This document shows positions 1 through 10,709 of a DNA stretch of 64,000 nucleotides, piece by piece. Under the pieces are notes generated by a model, which saw only the letters and a list, made by a program, of their open reading frames with translations, had not been told where the DNA came from and searched no databases. This DNA comes from Terebella lapidaria. Its lineage: Eukaryota; Annelida; Polychaeta; Terebellida; Terebellidae. The position numbers and the translations under genes are program-made. The DNA is taken from the NCBI GenBank assembly GCA_949152475.1, contig OX424562.1, positions 20,336,209 to 20,400,208 on the forward strand, in the 5' to 3' direction. The first letter of the stretch is position 1. Each line of letters begins with the position of its first letter.

Positions 1-88
1 GAACTTGTTAATTGTATTCGTCGTGTAACTTCTTTCAATGTTTGTTCACTTCCCAGTGTTCTGCTGAATGCTGTGCCTTGCTCATCCT

Positions 89-173
89 GCTGTTGCGACT
101 GACTTGCTGTTGTGACTCACCCGCTGTTGTGATTCGCCCGCTGTTGTGATTCGCCTGCTGTTACAAATCACCC
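89..173. repeat. 17-bp minisatellite, five copies
   Basis: Five consecutive 17-bp units of the form GCTGTTGTGATTCGCCC lie at 89, 106, 123, 140 and 157, followed by a partial sixth. The middle copies are nearly identical and the outer ones diverge. No function is visible. Confidence 0.85.
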
Positions 174-586
174 GCTGGTTTGTGAGTGCGCTGATTTGAA
201 TTTAAATCAAATAGGAAAAACAAACATCTCTCTTGATAAAATTGAGATATTTTGAAAGAATCAACTATTCTGACCATGCACAAAAATGTCTTATTATAAA
301 TCCGTATATGACAAGTCTTGTATATGCTGAATATTTTGGCGATCTTGAAGTTCAAGACGCTGTCAATGTGTCATTGAGAACTATACTAAATAAGAATGCA
401 GAAATGTGATTGGCATTGTAGATAGAACATTTTTAATTTATGATTATCTGACATATATATATATATTACTTTTTCAGTTAGTGCTAATTACAGATAAATC
501 ATGAAAATTTCATTGTTGATGTTTGTTTAGAAATTGATGTAATATGTGTTGCAGTCACATGTTCATATGTTTTTGTTGTGATGCAG

Positions 587-681
587 GTGGTTCCCAGTTG
601 ACTACAGCCCTGTCCAGCTACAGTAGACTACAGTCCTGGGAACAGTCCTCTGCCTTTAGGCCACTGCAGATACCTGTGTAG
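587..681 (+). CDS. candidate 3'-terminal exon of unknown gene
   Basis: A T-rich tract ending ...TTGTTGTGATGCAG (to 586) is a plausible 3' splice site. From 589 one frame runs 30 codons (starts GSQLTTALSS, ends FRPLQIPV) to TAG at 679-681; the other two frames close early. The peptide is rich in Ser and Gln and was not recognised. The 5' exons would lie left of the window. The last codons are followed by a weak GT (CCT|GTGTAG). Splicing there would join in phase to the candidate exon at 1015, so this could be an internal or an alternative terminal exon. This is inference from splice-like context only. Confidence 0.3.
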
Positions 682-1014
682 GTGTTGTACTCATTGATAA
701 TAACAGTCTAATAATACTTAATGCTATAATCATGATAATCACAATGTTATAAGATTAAGGGACATTTCAAAGTATTGAAACAAAATTTATATTAGTATGA
801 TGAAGACGTATAATCTTAAGTTTTGATGTAAAATGTTACATGTACTGGTAGCTACCTGGATGAAACAGTGAGGAGAAGAAACCGTAAAAGTTGATGGAAA
901 CAAACAATAAAATTTGATGCATACAGATGACGCAATTTGTATTCATGTACATGTCCTTGAATTTAGATTCTGTGTTGAAGTACTCCTTCGCTGATGGCTT
1001 TTTGTGTTTTGCAG

Positions 1015-1062
1015 GAAGCTGTTCACAACGCAGGAACCTTGGTGAAGGAGGAAGACTTGTAG
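1015..1062 (+). CDS. candidate short terminal exon of unknown gene
   Basis: A strong acceptor-like sequence (CTTTTTGTGTTTTGCAG, ending at 1014) precedes a phase-0 reading of 15 codons (EAVHNAGTLVKEEDL) and TAG at 1060-1062. An AATAAA signal follows at 1356-1361, about 290 bp downstream, a usual 3'-UTR length. The acidic C-terminus is not diagnostic. It may pair with the exon at 587 or be an alternative last exon of the same gene. RNA data would be needed to accept it. Confidence 0.3.
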   Translation, partial: EAVHNAGTLVKEEDL

Positions 1063-1355
1063 TGCACCACGAAAGGGCGACTGTGTTGCTTTGCTGTGGT
1101 ACTGAAAGTAGACACTAGACAGTTTTATTTTATGTCTTAAATGACAGTGGATAAATACTATGGATTTTTGGTCACCCTATCTGTGTGTGCCCTGCCTGCA
1201 AATACTATTTGTGATTGCTGTGTACTACTGTATAGGCCATCCAAATTGCCACTTGCCAACACATTTTATGTTGGTAAATTATATGTAGTTCATTGTAGTA
1301 ACTTAAGAGTTGCAGAAACAAAAGAGACATAGAAAACTGATATATATTTGTATTC

Positions 1356-1361
1356 AATAAA
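1356..1361 (+). promoter_or_regulatory. AATAAA polyadenylation signal (candidate)
   Basis: Canonical AATAAA about 290 bp after the stop of the 1015-1062 exon candidate. AATAAA is common in AT-rich DNA, so the link to a transcript is inferred. Confidence 0.3.
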
Positions 1362-2767
1362 TGCCTATGAAGCCATAGGTTTGGAGTGAATGTATGTATA
1401 TAGGATGTCTTGGCTGGATACCATGATGAACTTTATATGACAATGTGAGGTTAGATATGAAATTTGCTAACTTGAATGTCATTTTCTCTTTCAAAAAGCT
1501 GAATTTGTAATGAATGCATTTAATTTTATCCAAAAACATTTTTTGTGCTAAGGGATAAATGTTGTGCTCATACAGATAACAGAGATGAGTAATCATTGAA
1601 TGCAGTGCTACTGTTTGCTCAGGATTCAAGTTACTGTCTGTCAGCAATCTGTCTGTATAAATTTCTATCTTTAAAGTTTACCATCAAATAGTTCTGAAAA
1701 TTTGGGGGGAAAATTTGTGAAAATAATTCCACTGTTTTGAGCCATTTCCAACCATGTTTGTATATATATTCTTGTCATTTGGATTTGAAAAAATTAGTCA
1801 ACTTATGGGAGTTGTATGCAGTAAACTCTTAGAGTATTTCAAGATGAAGCGTAAAGCTACTGCCTTCGAATGTATACAATATTTTTTTTCAAAACTAAAT
1901 CTTTGTGCAACACATCTAATGCAAGATACCAAAAAGTGTGCTCAATGATTTTGGCCATTACAATTGTCTTGAGTTGTCTTTTCATCTCTTTTAATACACA
2001 TTTTGTACCGGTTTCGTATATAAACAATCGAAAGTGTATCCATCAAACCCGAATGTAAACAAATGCCCAAATCGCGCTCAAAAATCACATTGATTACATT
2101 TTCCAGTTTGTATGTGCATATTTATAGTGTAGTTGTGAGAAAATAATCAGTGATTTACCATGTTGTATGTGATATTGTCATTTTATCTTGCACTTCTATG
2201 CTTTGTTTACATCTGCATGTGATGAATACAGTTCTTGTATTTATGCTAGAACCAGCTGTTTAAATGAGCAAAATTTCCCTGAGGACTGGTTATAGTCATT
2301 ACATTTGATATGAGTATAGCATGTTTAATGTGACATATAGTTTTCAAAAAATATTTACAGGTTTCGAAGGCAGTTGTTTTAAATTATGGCCCGTCCAGAA
2401 GAGAAGCTTAAAATATACTGGTAGTCTTGGTAGTATATGTGTGATGCTTTCACTCATGTCACTGGTGACTATGATCTTTACCCATAATTACTTTGAAAGG
2501 TGAATATAGCAATTTGGTGAAAACAACTTGTGGCCTAAACAGTATACATGTCTCCAGTAACCTTCCTTAGCTCTTGGGCTAATTTGTCAATAAAAACAAA
2601 ATCTAATACTGAAGGAAATTCTTGGGAAGAGGTGATGAAACTGTCATTGAATTAGTTTGAAACATTGTGTCATAATCAATTTGTGGTGCCCAGTATTCAA
2701 ACCATCTACTAGTATTTAATATGTCACATTTATAACAGAGTGAAAATATATTTCTCCTCTATTACAG
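1362..2767. other. non-coding AT-rich stretch
   Basis: All reading frames are short and look random. No repeat, RNA gene or protein motif was recognised. It could be intron or intergenic sequence between the neighbouring exon candidates. Confidence 0.5.
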
Positions 2768-2893
2768 GTGCTGTTCAAGACGTCAGTCACAGTTGCTACT
2801 GTGCCCGACCCTGAGCAACGTAAGCGTGTTGTTCAGGGGGTTTGTTTGTGTAGCCTGGTGCACACAGACGCCCAACAGCTGCCCCTTTGGTGA
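2768..2893 (+). CDS. candidate terminal exon of unknown gene
   Basis: The sequence TTTCTCCTCTATTACAG (ending at 2767) is the best acceptor-like signal in the first 4 kb. From 2768 the phase-0 frame is open for 41 codons (begins VLFKTSVTVA, ends AQQLPLW) to TGA at 2891-2893. The segment 2768-3090 is visibly richer in GC than its surroundings, as exons often are. AATAAA occurs at 3293-3298. The peptide was not recognised and has no obvious domain. It could be an alternative last exon of the gene suggested by 587 and 1015, or a chance open frame in a GC-rich patch. Confidence 0.3.
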   Translation: MLFKTSVTVATVPDPEQRKRVVQGVCLCSLVHTDAQQLPLW

Positions 2894-4230
2894 CTCTCCA
2901 TGGGGATAACTTCTGAGTGAACTATCAGAAGTGTGCTGGTTACCCAGTCTTGTCTTCCCCGACGAGATCTGTGACCAAAGCTTGCTTTGGGAGCCCTTTG
3001 GGCTGAATAACCCTTTCCCGTCAGACGTACTTCGGTACTGAGGGTCTGGGGAGTGGCCACGAGGAGAGCGTAGCGGGCCCAAAAACCTGGAAAACCCTTA
3101 TGAGACTTTCTGAGAGACTTGATATACACTTGGAATACACTTGGCATATACTGGCTGGCTATAATTCATTTTGCTCACTTCTGGCAATTGAGCTGACATT
3201 GATAAAGTGGCTTTCTTGAATGTGCAATCTGTGATTTGACAACCCAAAACTCATACTGTTTTGCTTGCTGATTCGACACAGAATTTATTCAAAATAAAAT
3301 TACAAGCAAACAGGGATATTGTTGCATTGTCAGATTTGTCATTGCACCAATTGATCAATCAAATTTTAAACACAGGACAAAAATTTGATTGAATATAATA
3401 CTCGATTAAATTGCATGAATTTATGTATTTGATAACAGGTACATCAATATAATAGTTATTATATATTACGTTTCCTGTACTACGCTTATAAACTAATCAG
3501 GGACTTGGCTTTTGTGTTTGTTGACAGAAGCTCAGACACTGATTTGCCAAATTGAACTTGGTACTGAATTTGTTTTCCAAATCTGCACTTGTGAAGTTTG
3601 GGTATAAACCCAGAATTACAGTTTGGCTGGAGCTGTGGCTGCTGTTGGAAGATTTCCTGCTATCGATTGAATACACGACAACCACCATTCTTATAGAATC
3701 AGTTTATTGTTTTAGATCGGTGATCTTAGTTATCCATTCTGTATTATTAGGGAATATATTATTTGTGAGTTATTACCTCGTTGGGAAACAATTTTATTAA
3801 AAAGTTGAGTACCAGTTGTATTCTCGGTATTTATTGTTATGGAATATTATTAGCTGTTGATTTCAAAATAAAATTCTGTATTCAGCTTTGTCAATAAATA
3901 TTGTTTCGACATAAAATACCTACCTATACATCCTCACTATATTCATCGTGTTTGGTATCAAATTATTCGTATATTCAGTATTACTATTTTGTGCAGTAAA
4001 GTTCTATTATCCAACTAGTGGTTGTTAATCTGTGATTTTGTGAACTGATATTTGCAAATAAAACACTCTGGGTGACTATAGTTTTTTTTTTGTACTGTAC
4101 CTAACGTTGATCAGTTTTATTGGAACTGAGAAACCCTATACCATAACGCAATATCATAACGTTCCTATTGTATAGTATATTCACAATAAACAGCCCTGTA
4201 ATCTTTTGAGTGAGTTCTTGAGTTATATAT
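2894..4230. other. non-coding, AT-rich
   Basis: No coding signal was recognised after the GC-richer patch ends near 3090. The part near the Helentron may be its 5' non-coding region, but no element boundary could be placed. Confidence 0.45.
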
Positions 4231-4480
4231 TTGTGCTTGGAGGCAAATATCAACTATATTTGAAGCAACGCTGTAGAGCACACCTATTATTAGTTGAATA
4301 TTCTTAATTATATTTACTATCTTCAAAAGCTTCTATTGACACGGATAGGAATATTTCGTGAACTTCATTATTGTGCTTGGACCTGAATATTTATCATTTT
4401 TGAAGTAACGCTGTAGAGCACGCCTATTTTGGATTGACTATTTTGAATTATATTCACTTTGAAGTATAGAATTGCACCAG
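4231..4480 (+). repeat. ~140-bp tandem duplication upstream of the Helentron ORF
   Basis: TTGTGCTTGG occurs at 4231 and 4371. Both copies continue with related sequence, including the block AACGCTGTAGAGCAC followed by a short CCTATT-containing tail. The shared block is the best conserved part. The position, 250-500 bp before the Helentron start codon, fits a promoter or an iterated Rep-binding region, but that role is inferred. Confidence 0.6.
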
Positions 4481-4730
4481 AAAACTAGTACAAAACCATA
4501 AGGAAAATAGTTGTTTTCTATAACAAATAAATACAAACAAGGAATAAACATTTGTACAGTGAGGATATCTGAGTTTGTGTCCAAGTTTGTATACTTAACT
4601 CTGTTGATCCTATCAAGAGGTGTGTTGGAAATAACTAATCCAAAAGTATTAGCTGAGACCACTCATTGTGTATCATACCAGAATATAACAACATCATTAG
4701 ATACAGAGCTGAATCTTCTACTGAGAAAAA

Positions 4731-6185
4731 ATGCCAAAACGCAAGAGTGAAGCACAGCGGCGGAAAGAAATGAAGGAGAGAATGAGAATAAAGCGAGAAC
4801 AAGAAACAATAGAACATCATAAAAACAGACTTGAACAAGAACGGAAAAGTAGATTAGAAAAACGGTTGAGTGAAACGCCGAAACAAAAGCGGCAGAGACT
4901 TGACAAACAAAATGATATCCAGAGAGATTCACGAGCGAAAGCAACACCAACACAAAAGCGGCAGAGACTTGAGAAGCAAAATGATATCCAGAAAGATTCA
5001 CGAGAGAAAGAAACACCAACACAAAAGCGGCAGAGACTTGACAAACAAAATGATATCCAGAGAGATTTACGGGAGGAAGAAACACCAAAACAGAAACGGC
5101 AGAGACTTGATGAGAAAATCAAACTGCAGAGAAAATCACTCGAAAATGAAACACCAAAACAAAAGCGACAGAGACTTGACAAGCAAATCTATATCCAGAG
5201 AGATTTACGAGAGAAAGAAATACCAAAACGAAAGCGGCAGAGACTTGACAAGAAAATCGAAATCCAGAGAAAATCACTCGAAAATGAAACACCAAAACAA
5301 AAGCGGCAGAGACTTGACAAGAAAATCGAAATCCAGAGAAAATCACTCGAAAATGAAACACCAAAACAAAAGCGGCAGAGACTTGACAAGAAAATCGAAA
5401 TTCAGAGAAAGTCACTCGAGAATGAAACACCAAAACAAACGCGACGAAGACTTGACAAGAAAAGTGAAATCCAGAGAAAGTCACTCGAAAATGAAAAACC
5501 AGAACTGAAGCGACAAAGACTTGACAAGAAAAAAAACACTCAAAAAGTCATGCGTGGTCAACAGAACAGTGAAAATAAATCTGTAATTTCGAATTTTCTC
5601 ATAAAGGTTAAGGACTCTGCTAACTATATTTGTTGTTCATGCCATCGATTACTATTCAGGATGACGGTTACACGACTAAATGAACAAAAGTATCAGAAAG
5701 CTTCCAAATCGCTTTTGAATGAAGTTCTGTCGTTTCGATTGAAGTCTTATGATGGCAATGAATGGATTTGCAGAACATGTGATTTGACGCTGAAAAGGGG
5801 AAAGCTACCAGCGCAAGCAAAGGCCAACAATTTATCATTGGTGGAGCAACCGCCTGAATTACGAGATCTCAACCCACTTGAAGTCAGACTTTTGTGCCAG
5901 AGAATACCATTTATGAAGATGATCGCTTTACCTAGAGGCAAACAACATGGAATTCACGGGCCAGCTGTGAACGTGCCAGCGAAACTGGATGCAGTGTGTC
6001 AGCTCTTGCCAAGGCTGCCATCAGAGTCCCAAATCTTACCCATGAAGCTCAAAAGACAATTGAGGCATTCTAGTCATTACATACATGCACATGTACGACC
6101 TGATGTTTTGATGAATGCATTGAGATGGTTAAAACAAAACAATCCTCACTATAGTATGATAAAAATAAATGACAATTGGGCTGAT
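4731..6185 (+). CDS. Helentron protein, N-terminal part (interrupted)
   Basis: This is the first part of a rolling-circle transposon (Helitron/Helentron) polyprotein. Residues 1-47 are a basic charged leader (MPKRKSEAQRR...). Residues 48-277 are ten 23-residue repeats. Residues 298-350 hold a cysteine cluster (C301, C302, C304, C347, C350). Residues ~338-485 resemble the DUF6570-type domain that precedes the Rep domain in many animal Helitrons (WICRTC, GKLPAQAKANN, RIPFMKMIALPRG, NNPHYSMIKINDNW). Coding from the Helentron ends at D485 (6185). The reading frame then runs 27 more residues into the inserted fold-back element and stops at 6267-6269. The other part of the gene resumes at 14118. 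The ATG at 4731 is chosen because it opens the basic leader. Domain identity is from recognised family signatures, not a search. Confidence 0.85.
4872..5561 (+). repeat. ten in-frame 69-bp repeats (23-aa basic modules)
   Basis: Ten uninterrupted 69-bp units encode 23-residue modules of the pattern ETPKQKRQRLDKK..IQRKSLEN. Modules 6-9 are almost identical, so recent expansion or homogenisation is likely; the first and last are more diverged. Length, charge and the E-T-P start resemble the STPR (score-and-three-amino-acid) DNA-binding repeat known from silkworm FMBP-1 and from many invertebrate transposon proteins. DNA binding is inferred. Other frames through these units are also open but are only echoes of the repeat. 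Confidence 0.85.
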
Positions 6186-7885
6186 AGACCGGGGGCCAAA
6201 TCCGGTTTTTGGGAATTTGGTATGCACAAAGACACCCATTGGCGAATGTGGTATCGTTGGAAAGCTTAAGACCTAAGGGTCACTATTTCACATATCCCGT
6301 CTTTTGGGACAGGGGCGGTCACCATGGAAACGGGCTCGGAAGGTCAATGACCTCAAATTCAATCGAGCGTCCTGCTAGGCACCCGGAATGGCATAACATA
6401 TCACTGAAAGTGATCCTTCGAAAGAATGGTTCAACCCATTGGGTTTAATTTTGGAACTTAGACAGATGCTGGTACTAGGTATGTGTTGGCGGAGTGACCC
6501 CAATGAGGTGTCAAGAATGGAGGCCCCGGGGGTCGGGATCACCACCCCCTGGAGTTCGCCCCTTCTCCAAATAATGACAAAAGTGTGATTTGGGGTTCAA
6601 AAGTTTGTTTGTTCAAGAGACCAAGCAATATAAAAGTTATTAAATAGCACCATTCAAGAGTGAGACCAGTTAGGATTGCAATGATACCAGCATCACTTTT
6701 AGATGGGGCCAGTTACCATGGCAACAGACGTTACAAATGGTAGGCGTCGGGACCATTTTTCACTGTAAAATGGTAATAATATCGGGGTTTAGGCTGTATA
6801 AAAGTGTTAACGATCGGAGACATGGTTATATGAGGCTACCATCATCGCATAGATGAACAAAACATGGGACACGGACATGCTGATAGCACCGTGGCCTCAG
6901 GGCGAGGCTCGTTTCCATGGCAACAGGTCTATTTTTCCATAAAATATGGCAAAAATAATGAAGATTTGGTTGCTTTAAAGTGTTGATATTTAAAGACAGA
7001 TCAACGATCTTATCTCAGATAAAACACACGTGGGACAGAGACGGAATGCTACCTCTGTGGCTCCTGGATGAGGCTCGTTGCCATGACAACAAACGTTTCT
7101 AATGGTAGGCGTCGGGTCTATTTTTCACCCGAAAATGGCAAGAATTACGGGGATCAGGCTGTTCAGAAGTGTTAATGCTCGAAGACATGGCTATATGAGG
7201 TTACCATCTTTGTCATAGATGAACAAAATATGGGACGTGGACGTGCTGATAGCACCGTGGCCTCAAGTGGGGCTTGTTCCCATGGCAACAGATCTATTTT
7301 TCCCACACAAAAATGTCAAAAATATTGAAGATTGGGCTACTTTAAAGTGTAAATAATTGAATACAGCTCAACGAACGTGTCTCAAATACAACACACGTGA
7401 AACAGGGACGAGATGCTACCACTGTTGCACCTGAGTGGAGCTCGTTGCCATGGCAACAGAGGTTTCTATTGGTAGGTGTCGGGTCTTTTTTCACCCAAAA
7501 ATGGCAAGAATTACGGGGTTCAGGCTGATTAAATTTATTGATGGTCGAAGACATGGCTATTTAGGGCTACTAACTTTGTCATAGATGAACATAATATGGG
7601 ACACGGACGTGCTGATAGCACCGTGGCCTAAGAGTGGGGCTACATGGCAGTAGGTCGATTTTCTAATAAAACTTGGAAAATATTGAAGAGGGGGTGTTTA
7701 AAGTGCCAATGGTTAAAGACAGATCAACGACATGATTCAGATAAAACACACGTGGGACAGGGACGGGATGCTACCACTGTGGCCATTGGGTGGGCCTCGT
7801 TGCCAAGGCAACAGGGAGTATTAACCATCCGTGCCATTTCTATTTTTTGGCACAGAATGGCAAGACAAATATGAAGTTCGGGCTG
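6186..7885 (+). repeat. left inverted arm with ~365-bp subrepeats
   Basis: The arm pairs with 12430-14115 in inverse orientation; for example the block ending CACCCATTGGCGAATGTGG near 6250 returns inverted near 14045. Inside the arm a ~365-bp unit recurs: related TTRCCATGRCAACA motifs followed by GGTAGGYGTCGGG start near 6713, 7078 and 7444, with a diverged copy near 7798. A second motif series (CCATGGCAACAG then TCTATTTTT) is interleaved near 6910, 7276 and 7640. No open frame is conserved between subunits. Confidence 0.85.
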
Positions 7886-8519
7886 TTTAAAATTGTTAGT
7901 GGCTAAATGGCCAGTATAATCAGTTGGAATAAAATTTATTACTTACAGTTGTAAACGATAAATTCACAAAGAACAATATTGTACATTCAGCGCAATTTCA
8001 CTGCAATATGTTTTAAATATTTGTTTCTATTGTAACCAGTTTCGTGAAGCTGATAGTCAGATTCAATTCATATGACTAAATGGATTATTCAGTCAGGACC
8101 TATTTTACATTTCTAAACGATGAAGTTTATGAAACAAATAATCATACTCCGGTGCCCCTGATAGGACATGAAGGAAAAAACTCCTTTGTTCGCACGACCT
8201 ATTTCCATGGCAATAGGTCTCGTTGTGCACACACTGTTGCTCATCAATGCTGCAACTCTACTCTACGGACTTTGTAAATTTGCGATATAGGTCTGTGATG
8301 GAAGTGTAGACTGGATGGTCTTTATTATTGATACTCTTTCCCTTTGTATCCATGCATGTTCGTTAATCTATATGGCCATGGCTTGAACGGGAAAGAGATA
8401 TGGGTATAATCAGCTCATGTATTATGCAATATATATCTTGATGTAAATGAAATGTTTAAAAATGTAAATGTGTATAATGATAGTGTGGGTTATTGGTCAG
8501 ACTATTGGTCAGTGTTTCG
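7886..8519. other. element core, no gene recognised
   Basis: Core sequence between the left arm and the retrotransposon relic. It holds one more arm-like motif (ACCTATTTCCATGGCAATAGGT near 8200, partly palindromic). No protein signature was seen. Confidence 0.5.
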
Positions 8520-9080
8520 CTCCTTTGGCAAAAGGTTCAAGTGACCCTTGCCAGTACCGTAATAAAGAGAGTTGTTGATATCGAGCCTGCAGGTAACTAG
8601 TGAAAAAGCCAAGCTGCTTCCAGATTCCTGATATAATTTAGGTCTGATTTTGCCCAGATGACGCAGATGGATCATGGTCGATCGGCAAGTGGATTTGACC
8701 TATTTGAAGACAGGAACCATAGTCATCGCACTGTCCATTAGCACACCAAGGTTCCTAACTCCGGGGGATTGCTGTATGACAGAGTCACCAACACGAATTT
8801 CAAAGGGAGCATCAGGCACACGTGCGACGCTTTACCTGGAGGCCAGGAGAACGATGTTCGTTTTAGACTGGTTCAGTTTAAACTGATTTGAGGACATCCA
8901 AGAAGATATCAGACTGACGCTGTAATCCAAGGGATATCATCATGATGACACGTGGTGTATAATTGCTAGTCATCCTTATATAGATGATAGAATATTCCGC
9001 CGTTTCTGATCAACGCACCGAGTGAAACTCTGTACAATGTAAACAGACGAGGGCCTAACACTTATCCCTGTGTTGATCAC
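8520..9080 (-). pseudogene. non-LTR reverse transcriptase relic, C-terminal part
   Basis: On the minus strand the conceptual frames give [18 protein letters not shown], then HLYKDD in the place of the family's YADD catalytic box (codons at 8969-8980). They continue with FKLNQSKTNIVLLAS, VRNLGVLMDSAMTM and IHLRHLGKIRPKLY...SLVTCRLD. This order is that of the palm and thumb of CR1/L2-type retrotransposon reverse transcriptase. Several in-frame stops and a Lys in the catalytic box show it is dead. The N-terminal part of the same domain lies at 10710-11110, separated by ~1.6 kb of unrelated sequence, so a later insertion probably split it. Clade assignment is tentative. Confidence 0.8.
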
Positions 9081-9114
9081 CAAGTCGCTGCTAGTTCCGA
9101 TCGTGCCGCTCATT

Positions 9115-9134
9115 CCCGGCCCCTCAGGGCCGGG
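9115..9134. repeat. GC-rich short hairpin
   Basis: CCCGGCCCCTCAGGGCCGGG is an imperfect 20-bp palindrome in otherwise AT-rich sequence, close to the point where the reverse transcriptase relic is broken. It could be part of the intervening insertion. Confidence 0.5.
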
Positions 9135-10411
9135 TATATGTGATTGTCGTTGACCTCACCCTATGTATTTCCTTCTTCCGACTTCTCCATACGACTCTCT
9201 CACATTCAGCATACACTGGTGTTGGTTTCGCGAATTTGAAATAGAAGCCGATATATTCTGTTAAGCTGATACAAAAACACTGCTAATAATGATGTTGAAA
9301 CAACAATCATCATATGGCAATGGAAACTAATGTTTTAAATTAGATTGCATGTCGAATGCGCAAGTGCAATTTCCGATTATCCTGCCAGTTATCTTAGAAC
9401 TCACAAAGTATGACCGCTCCAATTGTGTGGTTATAATTACTGTAATTACTTATAATACTACGCCAAGAAGTAACCACCAGAAATATGTTGTATTGCAGGG
9501 GTTGACAAGGACGAATTACTTTTGAGCATTTTAGACAATAGTTTAAAATACTCATTCCGAATTATTTCGATTATGCTGAGCTTATCAAGCTATTTCTCTC
9601 GAGACGACCAGGGACTATTTGTCGCAGCGCATGTGCATGTGTATGTGATCTATGAATCTAGGCAGAGTGTAGGCAGAGTAGGTCCCTAACATTCAGAGCG
9701 GAGCTCCACATCGTTTGGACTGCCAGAGAGTGTACACTCTGGCTTCAATGGCTCGACTGCCCGCATATATGCAACTCCTGAATGACCCCACCCCTTACCT
9801 CCCCCCTACCGCTCGAAACACCCATACTTCATCTGGGTGTCAAACGGCAAATTCTTGCAGAATTTCAGATCTCTACTCGAGAATTGAAAAAGCTGCCAAT
9901 CTACCCCAATGTTAAATTTCAGTCTCAATTTTGTATATATGCCCAGCTAGGGGCCTAGTGTGCAGGAACTACATATTTATTCATTGTAATAGGCCTGCAC
10001 GTATATCAAATCCTGCCACCTGTTTATGAATATTTTAAAGGGAGTGAAAATTGTTTTATCATTCATGATAGGCTGTTATGTCCTATCGATATTTTCTTGC
10101 ATATCTTCGGGAAGGGGTTAGACCTGATTGTGGAAAGTGTTAAATAAAGGCGCTTTGTGTGTACCTATAGTGATGTTTACAGGATATTGGTAATGCTGCA
10201 TGTTAAACTAGAAGGTAGATTCTGGGGCGACTTATGGAACTGGAATTCAGTAGGATTATTTTAACAGAGCAGCCGACGGCACTGGCGACCTGACAAGGAT
10301 ACGGTACATCTAAACAGACTTGGGGAGATAACTTGGCTGAGGACGTACACAATATCCCGCATCAGTTACTTTGATGTGACTGATTGTCTGACTTTCTATA
10401 TCAACTGGGTT
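9135..10411. other. sequence splitting the reverse transcriptase relic
   Basis: It separates the two collinear pieces of the reverse transcriptase relic. No coding motif or terminal repeat was recognised, so it is either an unidentified insertion or highly decayed retrotransposon sequence. Confidence 0.45.
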
Positions 10412-10528
10412 CAAGTATCATACACTGCGCCTTCCTCTAAATTCAATAAGGATTAAAAAGGTGACAGACGGATTAAATGGCATTCATTTAGTGGACGAGT
10501 AGTATTAAGGCGCAGTGTATGATACTTG
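10412..10528. repeat. 117-bp hairpin element with 22-bp perfect inverted ends
   Basis: The left arm begins CAAGTATCATACACTGCG (10412) and the right arm ends CGCAGTGTATGATACTTG (10528); the two 22-bp arms are perfect inverse complements around a ~73-bp spacer. It looks like a miniature inverted-repeat element. No target duplication was seen. Confidence 0.7.
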
Positions 10529-10709
10529 GGCCATGAAGGGCATAAATATTGGTGCGACTTATTCATATGGAAATAAGCTGTTCAACCAGGTTTTATGGGA
10601 TAACTTCTTACAATGTGAACTCGACAATCAGCATTGCGAGTCCATGGAAAACATGCACACATAAAAGGGCCGGGTTTTCTGCCATGTTTTTCTAAAAACA
10701 TGGCGTTAT

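Noticed and set aside
2783..3147. Two ~100-residue minus-strand frames
   Set aside because: Overlapping shadows in a GC-richer patch without splice or domain support; the plus-strand exon candidate fits the acceptor better.
4663..5508. Long open frames in other registers and on the minus strand over the 69-bp repeats
   Set aside because: They are echoes of a 69-bp (3n) repeat, which keeps all frames open. The frame with Helitron domains downstream is the real one.
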